Origin: Rossellomorea aquimaris | GTDB taxonomy: Bacteria > Bacillota > Bacilli > Bacillales > Bacillaceae_B | Direction of reading: 5' to 3' | NCBI RefSeq assembly: GCF_008180865.1 | Contig: NZ_VTEX01000002.1 | Span: 496,001 to 560,000 of the forward strand | Length of the DNA: 64,000 bases | Shown here: one piece after another, positions 42,565 to 52,584 of the stretch | Numbering within the stretch: the first letter of the stretch is position 1 | Layout of the letters: the number at the start of each line of letters is the position of its first letter | The notes under the pieces: model-generated | Databases searched by the model: none | The model's input: only the letters and a program-made list of their open reading frames with translations | What the model was told of the DNA's origin: nothing | Made by a program: the position numbers and the translations under genes

Positions 42565-45348
42565 CTAATGCTTCACTGAGCATTCTTCATCAATCTCTGT
42601 TGGGGCTGCGTCTTCATTCAAATTATTTTCATGTATATCTTCTAGTAATTCAAATAGATGATTTAACGAAGTCTCATGTTTAACTTCATTATTTATCCAC
42701 ACTACTTTTTCATCTAATTCTTTCTTCCAGAAATGTTTTATTTGTTGAGAATACCTAAACGTGTTCATTTCCGGATGTTTGGCTTTGAATTTATTAAAAT
42801 CTCTGCTTTCAATAATCCTACCAATATTAGGGATGTCGTTAGCACGGTCATATTGTATAGCCGATAGTTTAAGTTCATCTTTTGAAACGAACCATTTTTC
42901 AGAAAAATCATTAATGATTTTATTAAGAGCTTTTGCAAAACACTGATGTCTCATATCTCGCACATCATCGATAGAATTTATAATTGCACTGTCAATCTCA
43001 TTAAAGATATCGTAATAAATTCCACTTACAATTTCAGGTTTTTTCCTTTGTTGTAAGACATTTAACAATTCATCTCGTGTTTTACTACCCACCTTGTAAT
43101 CAAACAAAAATCTATCAATTGATGTATATGTGGAAGAATTATTTGTGACTCGTTTTCTCCCTGAATTATATTCAATCTTTTGATTTATATCATATCCTTT
43201 TTGTTCATTATCAGCCCGTTTGTCAGATTGAATAATTTTCTGTAATTTGGCTCTCGTGTCTTCTAGAATTTCTTCAATAGTTGAATGGTCTTCCAAATTT
43301 GATATTTCTTCGAATAAATCTTTAAATTTTAATAAAAAATTATTATCTATTAATCTCTCATTAAAAGCCTCTTTATTTTCTAAGTAATATTCATTAATAG
43401 ACTTTATATCTTTATCAACAATAAATTTAGTATCCTTTGAAAAGACATCTAAAATAACATCAACAATAACGTTATTACATAAAGTCATGATATCGGGGTT
43501 CTTCAGATGTAAAAGTCTAAGTTTAGGAAATCCTACTGAACCTTCGTTATTTTTCATAATTGAAGAAAGCCTAAAGTATTTTTCAGAATATCCTATTATT
43601 ACTATTTCCTCAATATTATTACCTACTGTTATGTTAGGAACAAATCCAGAGGTATGATCAATTTGTAAAATTTCCAAATCCTTAAGGTGAATCTCTTCTT
43701 GATAAACATTTCTATTTGTTATTGCGATATTAAGATCTATTAAATTTTTCGATTGTTCTAAAACACAATTGTCAATTACAAGATCTGTATTTCCTAATAT
43801 TGTTAAGTTCTCTATATTATTCTGTTCATTAGATTTAATGAGGAAGATATCCTTTGAATCTGAACTAAAAAAACAGTCAATTATTTCTAATCTCTTTAAA
43901 GACTCACATTCAGATATATCTAAATAGAAATTATCTATATTATTAAATAATGTACAATGTTCCATTCTAATATAAACCAGGTTACTACCATTAACTAATA
44001 CTTGGTGTAAGAAATTAGTACTAATCTCTGTGTTGGAAAAGATCACTTTATTGACCGATTTTAAATTCTTTAAAAACTCTTTGGAATTACTAAGTTTATT
44101 AAAGTCAGTAGGATCAATGGTTTCTTCGATGTAAAGTCGAGAAATTCTAAAAACATTTCGAATCGTTTGCAAATTCTCCACTAACTGAAGCACTTTTTCT
44201 ACATTACTTTGGTTTATTCTTAATTCATTGATATTTTGAAAAGAAAAATGATGCCTAGTCAATGATAACTCCGATAAAATGTCTTCATTTGGAAATTTTT
44301 TCGGCAAAAAGGAACTTATAGTCTCATATTCTTTATAGCTAGAAACAATTAATTTATCATGCAATAATATTTCTAAGAAAGGAACTAATACAATTTTCTC
44401 GGCAACAGAAGAACCGAACTCTCTTAAAATCTCTTCCATTTTAAGAATATAGTCATCCCCGTAATAAAAAATGTATACCTTGCTTGCTTTTTTTATTATT
44501 CTTGAAAGGAATGGGAAGTCACTACCTTTAAGAGAGTGTCCTATAATATATAAGTTATTATTCGCTTCTTCCTTTTCCAAATCAATAATAGACATCATTT
44601 TTTTTCTTGTTGTATTTAGTGATTCATTTTCTTTAATCCTAAATAACTTATCATTTATTAAAGACTGAGAATAATGAATATTATTAATATCCTCACTGTC
44701 AGTAAATCCACCTCCAAATAAAATATTTTCTTCATCTAAACTTCCATGTATATGGAAAACTCTGTCCTTTGCATTTTTCACTTTCATACTGGACCCTGGC
44801 AAATTGCTATCATAAAGTACACTCTCACATAAATCCTCAACTGTGTTAGTATAATTAAAATTAATAAAGAATGTATTTTCATCTTCAATCATTTTGATAA
44901 AGAAAGGATTTATTGGTTCTGTAAATCTTTTAAACCCAGAACTTCCAATTTCAATTGTTTTGCGTTGAACCCATTTCGGGTATTCATATGAAAGATATTC
45001 CTGAAAATCTTCTTCCAATTTTTTTATAGAGTCATTTATAGATGATATATCAAAAATATCTTGCGGTTCTTCATTTTTATGAGATCGATTATTGATTTTT
45101 CTTACAGTTTCTTCGTATAAACTTTCAAAATCAGACCAGTTTAAATGAAACCCCTCGTATTTTCTTAAAAATAGTCGATTATAGTTGTATAATTCGTTAT
45201 CTCCAGAGAAGCGTTTCCTATACTTAATATATTCAATAAAATGATGATATGAACTTTTGAGACCAAGACTCATATCAAATCCATTCCCTACAATAACTAT
45301 GTTCTTTAAATTATTATCTTCTACCCTTTCTTGACTTTCTTTGCCCAT
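42565..45348 (-). CDS. AbiH-family abortive-infection protein fused to a leucine-rich region and an HsdR C-terminal-like domain
   Basis: A 927-residue protein in three parts. (1) Residues ~15-325, AbiH-like: IVIVGNGFDMSLGL, NFNYTNTVE, FHIHGS and IIGHSLKGSD; these motifs, set like those of SIR2-type NAD-binding folds, suggest a nucleotide-consuming effector (inference). (2) ~370-650: irregular leucine-rich repeats, probably a solenoid. (3) ~743-888: aligns along ~145 residues with the end of HsdR from this window, e.g. SAIQYDRANDIPNIGRII against SAVQYEIGSDPIPNIGSII; I count about 57 identities. In HsdR this domain binds the methyltransferase. ATG 45348 has GGGAG 8 nt upstream; a terminator separates it from hsdR. 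The coding sequence is AT-richer than its neighbours. Confidence 0.85.
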   Translation of the reverse strand: MGKESQERVEDNNLKNIVIVGNGFDMSLGLKSSYHHFIEYIKYRKRFSGDNELYNYNRLFLRKYEGFHLNWSDFESLYEETVRKINNRSHKNEEPQDIFDISSINDSIKKLEEDFQEYLSYEYPKWVQRKTIEIGSSGFKRFTEPINPFFIKMIEDENTFFINFNYTNTVEDLCESVLYDSNLPGSSMKVKNAKDRVFHIHGSLDEENILFGGGFTDSEDINNIHYSQSLINDKLFRIKENESLNTTRKKMMSIIDLEKEEANNNLYIIGHSLKGSDFPFLSRIIKKASKVYIFYYGDDYILKMEEILREFGSSVAEKIVLVPFLEILLHDKLIVSSYKEYETISSFLPKKFPNEDILSELSLTRHHFSFQNINELRINQSNVEKVLQLVENLQTIRNVFRISRLYIEETIDPTDFNKLSNSKEFLKNLKSVNKVIFSNTEISTNFLHQVLVNGSNLVYIRMEHCTLFNNIDNFYLDISECESLKRLEIIDCFFSSDSKDIFLIKSNEQNNIENLTILGNTDLVIDNCVLEQSKNLIDLNIAITNRNVYQEEIHLKDLEILQIDHTSGFVPNITVGNNIEEIVIIGYSEKYFRLSSIMKNNEGSVGFPKLRLLHLKNPDIMTLCNNVIVDVILDVFSKDTKFIVDKDIKSINEYYLENKEAFNERLIDNNFLLKFKDLFEEISNLEDHSTIEEILEDTRAKLQKIIQSDKRADNEQKGYDINQKIEYNSGRKRVTNNSSTYTSIDRFLFDYKVGSKTRDELLNVLQQRKKPEIVSGIYYDIFNEIDSAIINSIDDVRDMRHQCFAKALNKIINDFSEKWFVSKDELKLSAIQYDRANDIPNIGRIIESRDFNKFKAKHPEMNTFRYSQQIKHFWKKELDEKVVWINNEVKHETSLNHLFELLEDIHENNLNEDAAPTEIDEECSVKH

Positions 45349-45632
45349 ATATAACATTCTCCCGTCTATCATCCAATGATCTATAGCTTCATCTAAAACT
45401 ACACATGTTCAGATCATAAGGAAGCCTTACTATAAAATTTAAATTGTACATATTCACAATAAGTGGTAAAGAAGCTTAACTACTCTTGATTCAGAAGAAA
45501 ATATGTTGATTCAATAATCATTAAATAAATTGGTACTTATTTCTATTATACTACAGGCATTTATGATAAACATATACTATTACAATTCATTTGATAACTT
45601 ATGAAAAACAACTTTCTCACTAATTAAAATAG

Positions 45633-45671
45633 CAAAAGAAGCGAGAGATCATCAGTCCCTTGCTTCTTTTG
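45633..45671 (-). terminator. Rho-independent terminator after hsdR
   Basis: CAAAAGAAGC and GCTTCTTTTG pair around a ~19-nt loop, 25 nt after the hsdR stop. The rest of the 45349-45695 gap is AT-rich and must carry the AbiH promoter; I cannot fix its -35/-10 boxes. Confidence 0.7.
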
Positions 45672-45695
45672 TTTAGAACCGTCTATAAAAAGACT

Positions 45696-48600
45696 TTATC
45701 TTAATTCATCACTCAAAGGTACAATCACTTCATCCAACTTAAGTCTCCACTGACGCTTCATTTCCGGTCCATATTTTAATGGTTTTGCATCTGGATGTAC
45801 GGCTTTATATTGATCAAATCGCTTGCTGTTGATGATACTACCAATGTTTGGGATCGGGTCTGAGCCGATCTCATATTGAACGGCAGAAGAGTGTAACTCA
45901 TTTTCTTCCACAAACCAGGTGTTCGCGAAATCTTCAATCGCTTTATGATAAGAGTGGGTAAAGAAGCGTCTTTTCACTGCAAAGATATCTTCTTTTATAT
46001 CAATCTCTTTGGAATCAATGCCATTTAAAATGGTATGGTACACGTTTTTCACGATATCTGATTTATTCAGTTTTTGAAGGGCTTTTTCAATCTCATCACG
46101 GATTCCCTGATTATTGGCTGAATACGTTTCTAATAGACGGTCAATATAGGTGGAGTCTATATCATAGATTTTAATCGCATTTTCCCCATAGAACTCAATA
46201 CCCGAAAAATCAGGGTTCTCTCCATCGCCACCTTCTTCCACGAGTGATCCTTTCACCGTGTTGTACACACCAATATATTCTTCTAAAGTCTTCACCTGTT
46301 CTTGAAGGGCCTTTGATTTCTCCATCTCATCGTTGTAATCATCATAGGTCACCAACGCTTCGAACCCATTATTCAGCTCTTGAAAGGCTTTTACGAACTC
46401 GATTCGTTTTTCAAGGGAAGAATGCTCATCAATATCGGTTGGGTTTGGCACTAGCGTTTGCAATGATTTGTGTGCCTTTTTAAAGCGTTTTTTGGATTCG
46501 TCGTATGTTGGATACACCAGCTTCGATTCATCGTTTTCATTCGAGTATAACTTCGTCGCATCCTGCACGTTCCGTTCCATAGTGGAAGGTTTTCGGAATG
46601 TGACGATTAATCCCTTCGATTTACCAGGATATGTTCGATTCGTACGGGAGAACGCTTGAATCAAGTTGGCATAGCTTAAGTTCCGATCGACAAATAGCGT
46701 CTGGATGGTCGGGGCATCAAACCCGGTCAATAAACGATCCACCACGATCACAAGGTCGATATGCTTCCCAAACTCCTTGAACTCTGCTTTCTTACGGGCC
46801 AGGCGGTTATTGATATCCCCATTGTATCGTTCGATATCTTCTATTGACCAGGCCGTATGATAATAGCCGTTGTACTCTTTGATGATCTGTTTCATTTCAT
46901 CCTGCGATTCTTTTGACGTTTCCTCATTTTCCTGCAATGAATAGGTGATCGCAATACGAGGGAAGTCAGGGTCTTCTATCGTGCGGCCTTTCCGAATCGG
47001 GTGGCCCGCAAATACATGTTCGATCCAATCAGGATTCTTTGTCATATCTTTGATACCATGATAATATCGCTTAGCCATATCGATGGAACTTGTCGTTAAA
47101 ATGGCGGACTTTTGCGGACGGCCATTTTTAAAATCAAATTTCGTATAGGCGTTATCTGGGCGAAGGATTTTTTGGATGACTCTCTGAATATGTTCATCGT
47201 TTTCAAACAACGTGTTTGGAATATACGTTTCTTTCTCTATCCCATCCATACCATCAATCATTTCGTTGAGCTCATCGTCCGTGCACTCTGCGTATTTTTC
47301 ATTCAGGCGCAGTTGGTCCAAGATATGATCATACAAGGAAATCGATTCAATGGTATCTTCGTGTTCGACCTGAAACCCTAAAACTGAACCGTCCTCTAAG
47401 GCGTTTTTAATGGTATATGTATGAAGGATTTCGCCATACTGGTCACGAGTAGTCCGGGCCAATTGACCCTTCGCCTGTTTTTTATTTTCATTGAAGATCG
47501 GCGTCCCTGTGAATCCGAACCATGTCGAGTTCGGGAAAAACCCCTTGATGGCTTCCATTCCTTCTGCACTTAACGCACGGTGACATTCATCCACCACGAA
47601 TACAATGTGCTGCCCGATCAATTTCTTGAACCGTTGAGATCCGTTCTTTTCTTCCTGTTTTTGGGCAAAGCGCAAAGCAGCCTCCAGCTTTTGGCGCGTC
47701 GTGATAATGACGGTATTGGAATTGCTGTCGGAAAGAAGTGTTTCACTTAACTTCTTTGAACTCTCCGTACCCACAATTAGGCTGTTGGACTTCGCCGTAC
47801 CGGACGAGATACCCGTATTAAACTCGGAGGCGAATTTGGTGAACTCGGTCGTTGTCTGATTGTCCAAGTCTTTCCGGTCAATGATCATAATGGTGCGATC
47901 GACACCCGGTTTCCGAGCTAATAGCTTTGTCGATACAAAGCTCGTGAGCGTCTTCCCTGAACCCGTCGCATGCCATACGAATCCTGACTCGTGCTTCATC
48001 GCTGAAGTGAATAACGCTTCAATGGCGTGAATTTGATACGGATGCAAGACCATTAATGCTTTACTGTCCTGATCTTCACTGACGATGGTATAATTGGCAA
48101 TCAGTCGATGCGCATCCGGGATATTCATGACTTGTTTGACGAACTCATAGAGGTTCTCTACTTTCCGATTCTCAGTGGTCCTCCAGCTAAACACGAATTT
48201 CTTATGCATGTCTTTTGGCATCGCATTCGCAAAATAGCGCGTCGTCTGTTCATTCGAGATCACAAAGAGCTGAAGCGTCGAAAAGATGTTGTTTCGAAAC
48301 ATCCCTTCCTCCGCGTATTTTTTGATTTGATTGTATGCCTGGAATACGCCGTCTTTCGCGCTGACCTGCTTCAATTCAATCTGAACAATCGGGAGCCCAT
48401 TGATTAAGAGGGTCACATCAAATCGGCGATCACGGCCATCCTCATTTACCTTTTGTTTCGCAATTTGATGAACGATTTCGTATGTAGAGATGCCACCACC
48501 AATGTCCTGATTCGAGTACAGCACCAATGACATAGAACCGAGAGATACATTATCCCGTTCAATCGAGATGCGGGCAATTCCATTCTCCCCCTTCAGCCAT

Positions 48601-48851
48601 TTAGCAGCATCAAAAGGTGTCTGTGTTTTTGATAGTAGTTCGGTCTTGATCGCATCAAATTCTTTATCCGAAAGGGGGTGTTCCCCAATTTCGGATAAAT
48701 TATTTCGCGTAATGATCTTCCGTAAGTTCTTCCAAAGGTCTTCTTCCGACTTTAAATCCGGACGATAATTCCACTGATTATGCCCTTCCCCTAGCACTTC
48801 TATCAATCGGCGTTCCACTACCAGTTCATCATTATGAGCGATTTTAGTCAC
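45696..48851 (-). CDS. hsdR: Type I restriction endonuclease subunit R (EcoR124-like)
   Basis: Motor and nuclease subunit of 1051 residues. Nuclease core: Asp145 (RRFDVTLLING) and Glu159-x-Lys161 (QIELKQ). Superfamily 2 helicase: Walker A ATGSGKT (~295-301), motif II VDECHRAL, motif III FTGTPI, motif VI QAFSRTNRTYPGKSKG. The C-terminal ~150 residues (902-1051) are the helical domain that joins HsdR to the methyltransferase; the neighbour AbiH protein carries a relative of it. Start: GTG 48851, with GAGGGAG 5 nt upstream; a TTG 30 nt earlier lacks a site. It follows hsdS by 19 nt. Confidence 0.95.
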   Translation of the reverse strand: MTKIAHNDELVVERRLIEVLGEGHNQWNYRPDLKSEEDLWKNLRKIITRNNLSEIGEHPLSDKEFDAIKTELLSKTQTPFDAAKWLKGENGIARISIERDNVSLGSMSLVLYSNQDIGGGISTYEIVHQIAKQKVNEDGRDRRFDVTLLINGLPIVQIELKQVSAKDGVFQAYNQIKKYAEEGMFRNNIFSTLQLFVISNEQTTRYFANAMPKDMHKKFVFSWRTTENRKVENLYEFVKQVMNIPDAHRLIANYTIVSEDQDSKALMVLHPYQIHAIEALFTSAMKHESGFVWHATGSGKTLTSFVSTKLLARKPGVDRTIMIIDRKDLDNQTTTEFTKFASEFNTGISSGTAKSNSLIVGTESSKKLSETLLSDSNSNTVIITTRQKLEAALRFAQKQEEKNGSQRFKKLIGQHIVFVVDECHRALSAEGMEAIKGFFPNSTWFGFTGTPIFNENKKQAKGQLARTTRDQYGEILHTYTIKNALEDGSVLGFQVEHEDTIESISLYDHILDQLRLNEKYAECTDDELNEMIDGMDGIEKETYIPNTLFENDEHIQRVIQKILRPDNAYTKFDFKNGRPQKSAILTTSSIDMAKRYYHGIKDMTKNPDWIEHVFAGHPIRKGRTIEDPDFPRIAITYSLQENEETSKESQDEMKQIIKEYNGYYHTAWSIEDIERYNGDINNRLARKKAEFKEFGKHIDLVIVVDRLLTGFDAPTIQTLFVDRNLSYANLIQAFSRTNRTYPGKSKGLIVTFRKPSTMERNVQDATKLYSNENDESKLVYPTYDESKKRFKKAHKSLQTLVPNPTDIDEHSSLEKRIEFVKAFQELNNGFEALVTYDDYNDEMEKSKALQEQVKTLEEYIGVYNTVKGSLVEEGGDGENPDFSGIEFYGENAIKIYDIDSTYIDRLLETYSANNQGIRDEIEKALQKLNKSDIVKNVYHTILNGIDSKEIDIKEDIFAVKRRFFTHSYHKAIEDFANTWFVEENELHSSAVQYEIGSDPIPNIGSIINSKRFDQYKAVHPDAKPLKYGPEMKRQWRLKLDEVIVPLSDELR

Positions 48852-48870
48852 GTTTCTCCCTCTTTTCCAT

Positions 48871-50106
48871 TCATTTAACAAACATCTTTTGTAGGAAAGC
48901 TTTCTTCGTTTCTTTTAGGGCAACTAATTCACGTTGATGAAGGGCGATAGTATCATCTATTCTCTTGAAAAATTCACCAATCATAGTTTGTTCCTCAAAG
49001 TTTGGTAATGAAATTGGTGTTTTCTTTCCGCTATCAATTGTATATGTACCAACCGTTCCAATCCCAGCTACATCGCGTATATACTTTTGGATTTTGCTAT
49101 TTATGAAAGAATAATAGAAGAAATCCCCTTGTATTGTCTGGTTATTTTTAAACCATATAATATTCCCATCTTTAAAGTATATAGGATCGTCACCAGAAAT
49201 TAACATAGGTACTCCAATTGACCCAACACCGGTTACCAGTAAATCCCCTTGAGCAACTTTACCTGACACCTTTGAATATTCATTATATTTATCAACTGAT
49301 ATATACAAATAATCACTTGGCTCCTCATTTTTAGATATTGCTACTATGTCTCTTGCTCTTAAAAATCTCACTCCTCTATCCGTCCAATCAGATTGGTGGA
49401 TTCTCTTTACAGAGGTTACATCCATCATTTCCCCCAACTTACGCTGTTCCCATTCCCCATCAAACCCTGGAAAACGAACCTCTGGCACAGACTCGCCTTC
49501 TCTTGGAAACATCTTTTGCAAGAATCCTTGTTTGGTTTGTTTAAGAGTGCTTAGTTCTTGCTGATGAAGAGTGATTGTGTCGTCTAATTGTTTAAAGAAG
49601 TTACCGATTTTCCTTTGTTCCTCCATTGGTGGCACTGAGGCTTTAATTAAGGATAATGTTGGAAACTGAACCCTTTGTTTTTCAATGAGAGAACCAGTTG
49701 CATATGATTTATACATTTTAATAGCTAAAGGAGACTTCAACCAGATATTAAAATAATCATTATCGAATCCATTTAAAGTTTTCATCGTTATATAGTAACC
49801 AGATACCGCAACTTGTTTACCAGTTTGATTCAAATCAACTGCACCGAGCGTCATGTTCATAGGATTATAAATAAACTCATTACTAGAAACTGCTTTAAAC
49901 TGATCTTCTTTTTTCACCAGGAATTCTCGATTATATCTATCAGTTTTTGGGGTCAGACCTTTCTCAACAGTCAGGCTCCAAAGCTCAATATTTCTTGTCT
50001 TTGGGTTAACATATTCTGTAGTTTGTTCAAAAACGTTACCAAGTTTTACTTTATTCCAACTCTCAGAAAACTCTGGGAATCGAACTTCTGGTTGATTATT
50101 TTCCAC
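48871..50106 (-). CDS. hsdS: Type I restriction-modification specificity subunit S
   Basis: DNA-recognition subunit of 411 residues with two target recognition domains (~1-150 and ~200-360). The repeated conserved helices can be seen twice: PEVRFPEFSESWNKVKLG and PEVRFPGFDGEWEQRKLG before each domain, and IDDTIALHQRELVALKETKKAFLQKMF and DDTITLHQQELSTLKQTKQGFLQKMF after them (DDT.xLHQxEL and FLQKMF are the shared parts). They set the spacing of the split DNA target. The ATG at 50106 overlaps the end of hsdM by 11 nt. Confidence 0.94.
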   Translation of the reverse strand: MENNQPEVRFPEFSESWNKVKLGNVFEQTTEYVNPKTRNIELWSLTVEKGLTPKTDRYNREFLVKKEDQFKAVSSNEFIYNPMNMTLGAVDLNQTGKQVAVSGYYITMKTLNGFDNDYFNIWLKSPLAIKMYKSYATGSLIEKQRVQFPTLSLIKASVPPMEEQRKIGNFFKQLDDTITLHQQELSTLKQTKQGFLQKMFPREGESVPEVRFPGFDGEWEQRKLGEMMDVTSVKRIHQSDWTDRGVRFLRARDIVAISKNEEPSDYLYISVDKYNEYSKVSGKVAQGDLLVTGVGSIGVPMLISGDDPIYFKDGNIIWFKNNQTIQGDFFYYSFINSKIQKYIRDVAGIGTVGTYTIDSGKKTPISLPNFEEQTMIGEFFKRIDDTIALHQRELVALKETKKAFLQKMFVK

Positions 50107-51688
50107 GATTAAACACCTCTAAAGCACCCTTAATCCACTCTGCGTTTTCTTCATCAGATTGTAGCGAAGAAATCATGTCATATAGATTTGATTCAAGTTC
50201 TGCTTTTTCTTTTCGAATGTCTATTATTTTGGCACCAATCGCAGCCATATCCACTTCTTTTTCTTCCTCAAACGTATCGACGTATCGAGGGATATTTAGA
50301 TTGAACTCATTCTCTTTGATTTCATCAAAGCTCGCGACGTGACTATATTTCTCCACGTTCTCTCGATTTCGATACGTTTCCACAATCTTATCGATGTTTT
50401 CTTTCGAAAGTTTATTTTGGTTCTTTCCTTTAAGAAACTCTTTACTTGCGTCGATAAAGAGGACATCCCGCGCTTCACGATTCTTCTTTAAAATGATCAC
50501 GGTTGTTGGAATGGAAGTTCCAAAGAATAAGTTTCCTGGCATGCCAATCACGGCATCGATACTGCCGTCTTCTAGAAGTTTCTTCCGAATGACCCCTTCT
50601 GCTGCTCCACGGAACAGAACGCCATGTGGCAAGACAATGGCCATCGTTCCGGAATCCTTCAAGTGGTAGAACCCATGTAAAAGGAAGGCAAAATCTGCTT
50701 TTGATTTTGGCGCTAACTTTCCGTAACGATTGAAGCGAGAATCATCTAAAAACGTATCATCTGCTGACCATTTGGCAGAATACGGAGGATTCATCAAGAC
50801 AGAATCAAAGGTATAAGGCTCATCTGTCGGCCAGTCTTTGTTCAGTGTATCCCCATTACGTACACGCATATCTTCTTTATTCACCCCATGCAAGATCAAG
50901 TTCATCTTTGCCAGGTTAAAGGTGGTGGTATTCAATTCCTGACCGTGATACTTCACGCTGTCCGGGTAGTTGATGTAGTTCCGGATATTTAACATCAAAG
51001 AACCCGATCCCATGGTTGGGTCAAATACGCTGAACAATTTTTTGTCTTCCTGTCCCATTGCCGCAATACGGGCCATCATATCCGATACTTCATGAGGCGT
51101 GTAGAATTCTCCTGCTTTCTTTCCAGCTTCTGAGGCAAATTGACTGATCAAGAATTCATAAGCATCCCCAATGACGTCACCGCCATGCCCCATTAAATCC
51201 ACATGATTGAGCTTTTTCAGAACTTCTGTAATGGTGATATTTCGTTGCTGATCATCGGAACCGAGTTTCTTCGAATTCAAATCTACATCATCAAACAACC
51301 CTCCAAATTGGTCATATTTGTTTGACAGGTCCGTAAATGCTTTTTTTAGACCATTTAATTGGAATGTGTTTTGTTTCGCCTGTTCGGCTAATACATTGAA
51401 TAAGTATTCTGGCGCAATATCATAGCCCAGTGTATCGACCAACGTTTCGATCAGGTCCCCTTTGATTTCTTCGTCTTCAAACAAATTCCTGTATAATTCT
51501 GTTTGTTTTTCCTGGGTGTTGTATTCTTCCAGTGATTCATCGGCTATGACGACCACTTTTTCCAGTAGTTTATCTGATAGATACTTGTAAAATATCAATC
51601 CCAATAAATAGTTTTTGTATTCGGAGGCATCCATCTTGCTTCGCAAGTTGTCTGCGGCACTGAATAATTTTTGATTTAACGTTGCCAT
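50096..51688 (-). CDS. hsdM: Type I restriction-modification DNA adenine methyltransferase subunit M
   Basis: N6-adenine methyltransferase subunit of 530 residues. HsdM_N helical domain (KLFSAADNLRSKMDASEYKNYLLGLIFYKYLSD, first 40 residues), then the AdoMet fold: GEFYTPHEVSDMM, motif I DPTMGSGSL (~223-231), and catalytic motif IV NPPY (300-303). Two copies join one HsdS to form the M2S enzyme, which protects host DNA and carries HsdR. The gene follows a half-S gene by 27 nt and overlaps hsdS. Confidence 0.95.
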   Translation of the reverse strand: MATLNQKLFSAADNLRSKMDASEYKNYLLGLIFYKYLSDKLLEKVVVIADESLEEYNTQEKQTELYRNLFEDEEIKGDLIETLVDTLGYDIAPEYLFNVLAEQAKQNTFQLNGLKKAFTDLSNKYDQFGGLFDDVDLNSKKLGSDDQQRNITITEVLKKLNHVDLMGHGGDVIGDAYEFLISQFASEAGKKAGEFYTPHEVSDMMARIAAMGQEDKKLFSVFDPTMGSGSLMLNIRNYINYPDSVKYHGQELNTTTFNLAKMNLILHGVNKEDMRVRNGDTLNKDWPTDEPYTFDSVLMNPPYSAKWSADDTFLDDSRFNRYGKLAPKSKADFAFLLHGFYHLKDSGTMAIVLPHGVLFRGAAEGVIRKKLLEDGSIDAVIGMPGNLFFGTSIPTTVIILKKNREARDVLFIDASKEFLKGKNQNKLSKENIDKIVETYRNRENVEKYSHVASFDEIKENEFNLNIPRYVDTFEEEKEVDMAAIGAKIIDIRKEKAELESNLYDMISSLQSDEENAEWIKGALEVFNRGK

Positions 51689-51715
51689 GTTGCGTTCCCC
51701 ACTTCTTTTCTTAGT

Positions 51716-52282
51716 TTAATGATCCAGTTTTCTCAACATTTCTAAATACAGCTGTTCTTCCAGTTTCGCCTGTTGCTTGGCCAATGCTTGCTGCTTTCTT
51801 AAATGAAAGTACGCTTTTCCAATAGTTCGCTGTTTCTCAAGGGTTGGCAGTTTGATTTCCAGCTCTTTTAATATTGACGGTGTTAATTTCGGCACCGTAC
51901 TTCCCTGCATGGAAATGGCCATTTGTTTCTTCATTGAGTACGATTCATTCAATGCATAACATAAATAGGTGCTATCCAATCCATCATGTTCGATAGTGAG
52001 CTTCGCGAAGTTTTGGTTGATTATCTTCCCCTGGTTTACGTCGCTCACTATCCCAGCTTTAGAACTTACAAAGCTGAAAACAACTTCTCCAGGACTGCTC
52101 AAGTAGCAGTTTTTATGCTTTGAATTCACAATACAATACCTAGCTTTTGCATCTAGAAATGAGCCATCTAAATCATTTATTAAATCTTCGTATGAATAAG
52201 GCACTAAAGTTAGATCATTTTTATCGTTTCCTCTAGAAAGGTTTCTTCCTATCTTTACTGTTAGAATATCTTCAAGTTTCAT
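51716..52282 (-). CDS. Half-size specificity subunit (single target recognition domain)
   Basis: A 188-residue protein with one target recognition domain (MKLEDILTVKIGRNLSRGNDK at the start; PGEVVFSFVSSKAGIV; GSTVPKLTPSILKELEIKLPTLEKQ near the end, with IPxxx-type conserved turn PKLTPSIL) and one conserved helix (KAYFHLRKQQALAKQQAKLEEQLYLEML). A normal HsdS has two. It begins the hsd operon (ATG 52282; GAGGG 8 nt upstream). Half-S proteins can pair to make a palindromic specificity, or they can replace one half in the complex. Unlike the full HsdS it shares no obvious sequence with it beyond the fold. Confidence 0.82.
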   Translation of the reverse strand: MKLEDILTVKIGRNLSRGNDKNDLTLVPYSYEDLINDLDGSFLDAKARYCIVNSKHKNCYLSSPGEVVFSFVSSKAGIVSDVNQGKIINQNFAKLTIEHDGLDSTYLCYALNESYSMKKQMAISMQGSTVPKLTPSILKELEIKLPTLEKQRTIGKAYFHLRKQQALAKQQAKLEEQLYLEMLRKLDH

Positions 52283-52474
52283 AACCCGCCCTCTTAAGAG
52301 AAATATTTTCAAGAAATTTCTTCATCTCATCAGCTACTAAATCATATCATTCGCGAAGAAAACGTTCAATATTTATATGTATTTTCACCGAATTACATCA
52401 TACCATTTGATGAGAATAGCAGAGTTAACCTGTTTCATTCCTAGAGATTGGTTCTTAAGACCACATCACACAAA

Positions 52475-52515
52475 AAGAAGCACCTGGACGATTCTGATGC
52501 TTTTTCTTAATGCAA
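52475..52515 (-). terminator. Probable terminator after the MazG-like gene
   Basis: AAAAAGAAGCA pairs loosely with TGCTTTTTCTT around an 11-15 nt loop; a T-rich tail is present on both strands. It lies between the MazG-like gene and the hsd operon. Confidence 0.4.
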
Positions 52516-52584
52516 AAGTAACATCAGAGCCACTCCCTATTTTCCTTTTTCTTATATATTAGGTAAGTTGAAACTCCCAAAGAA

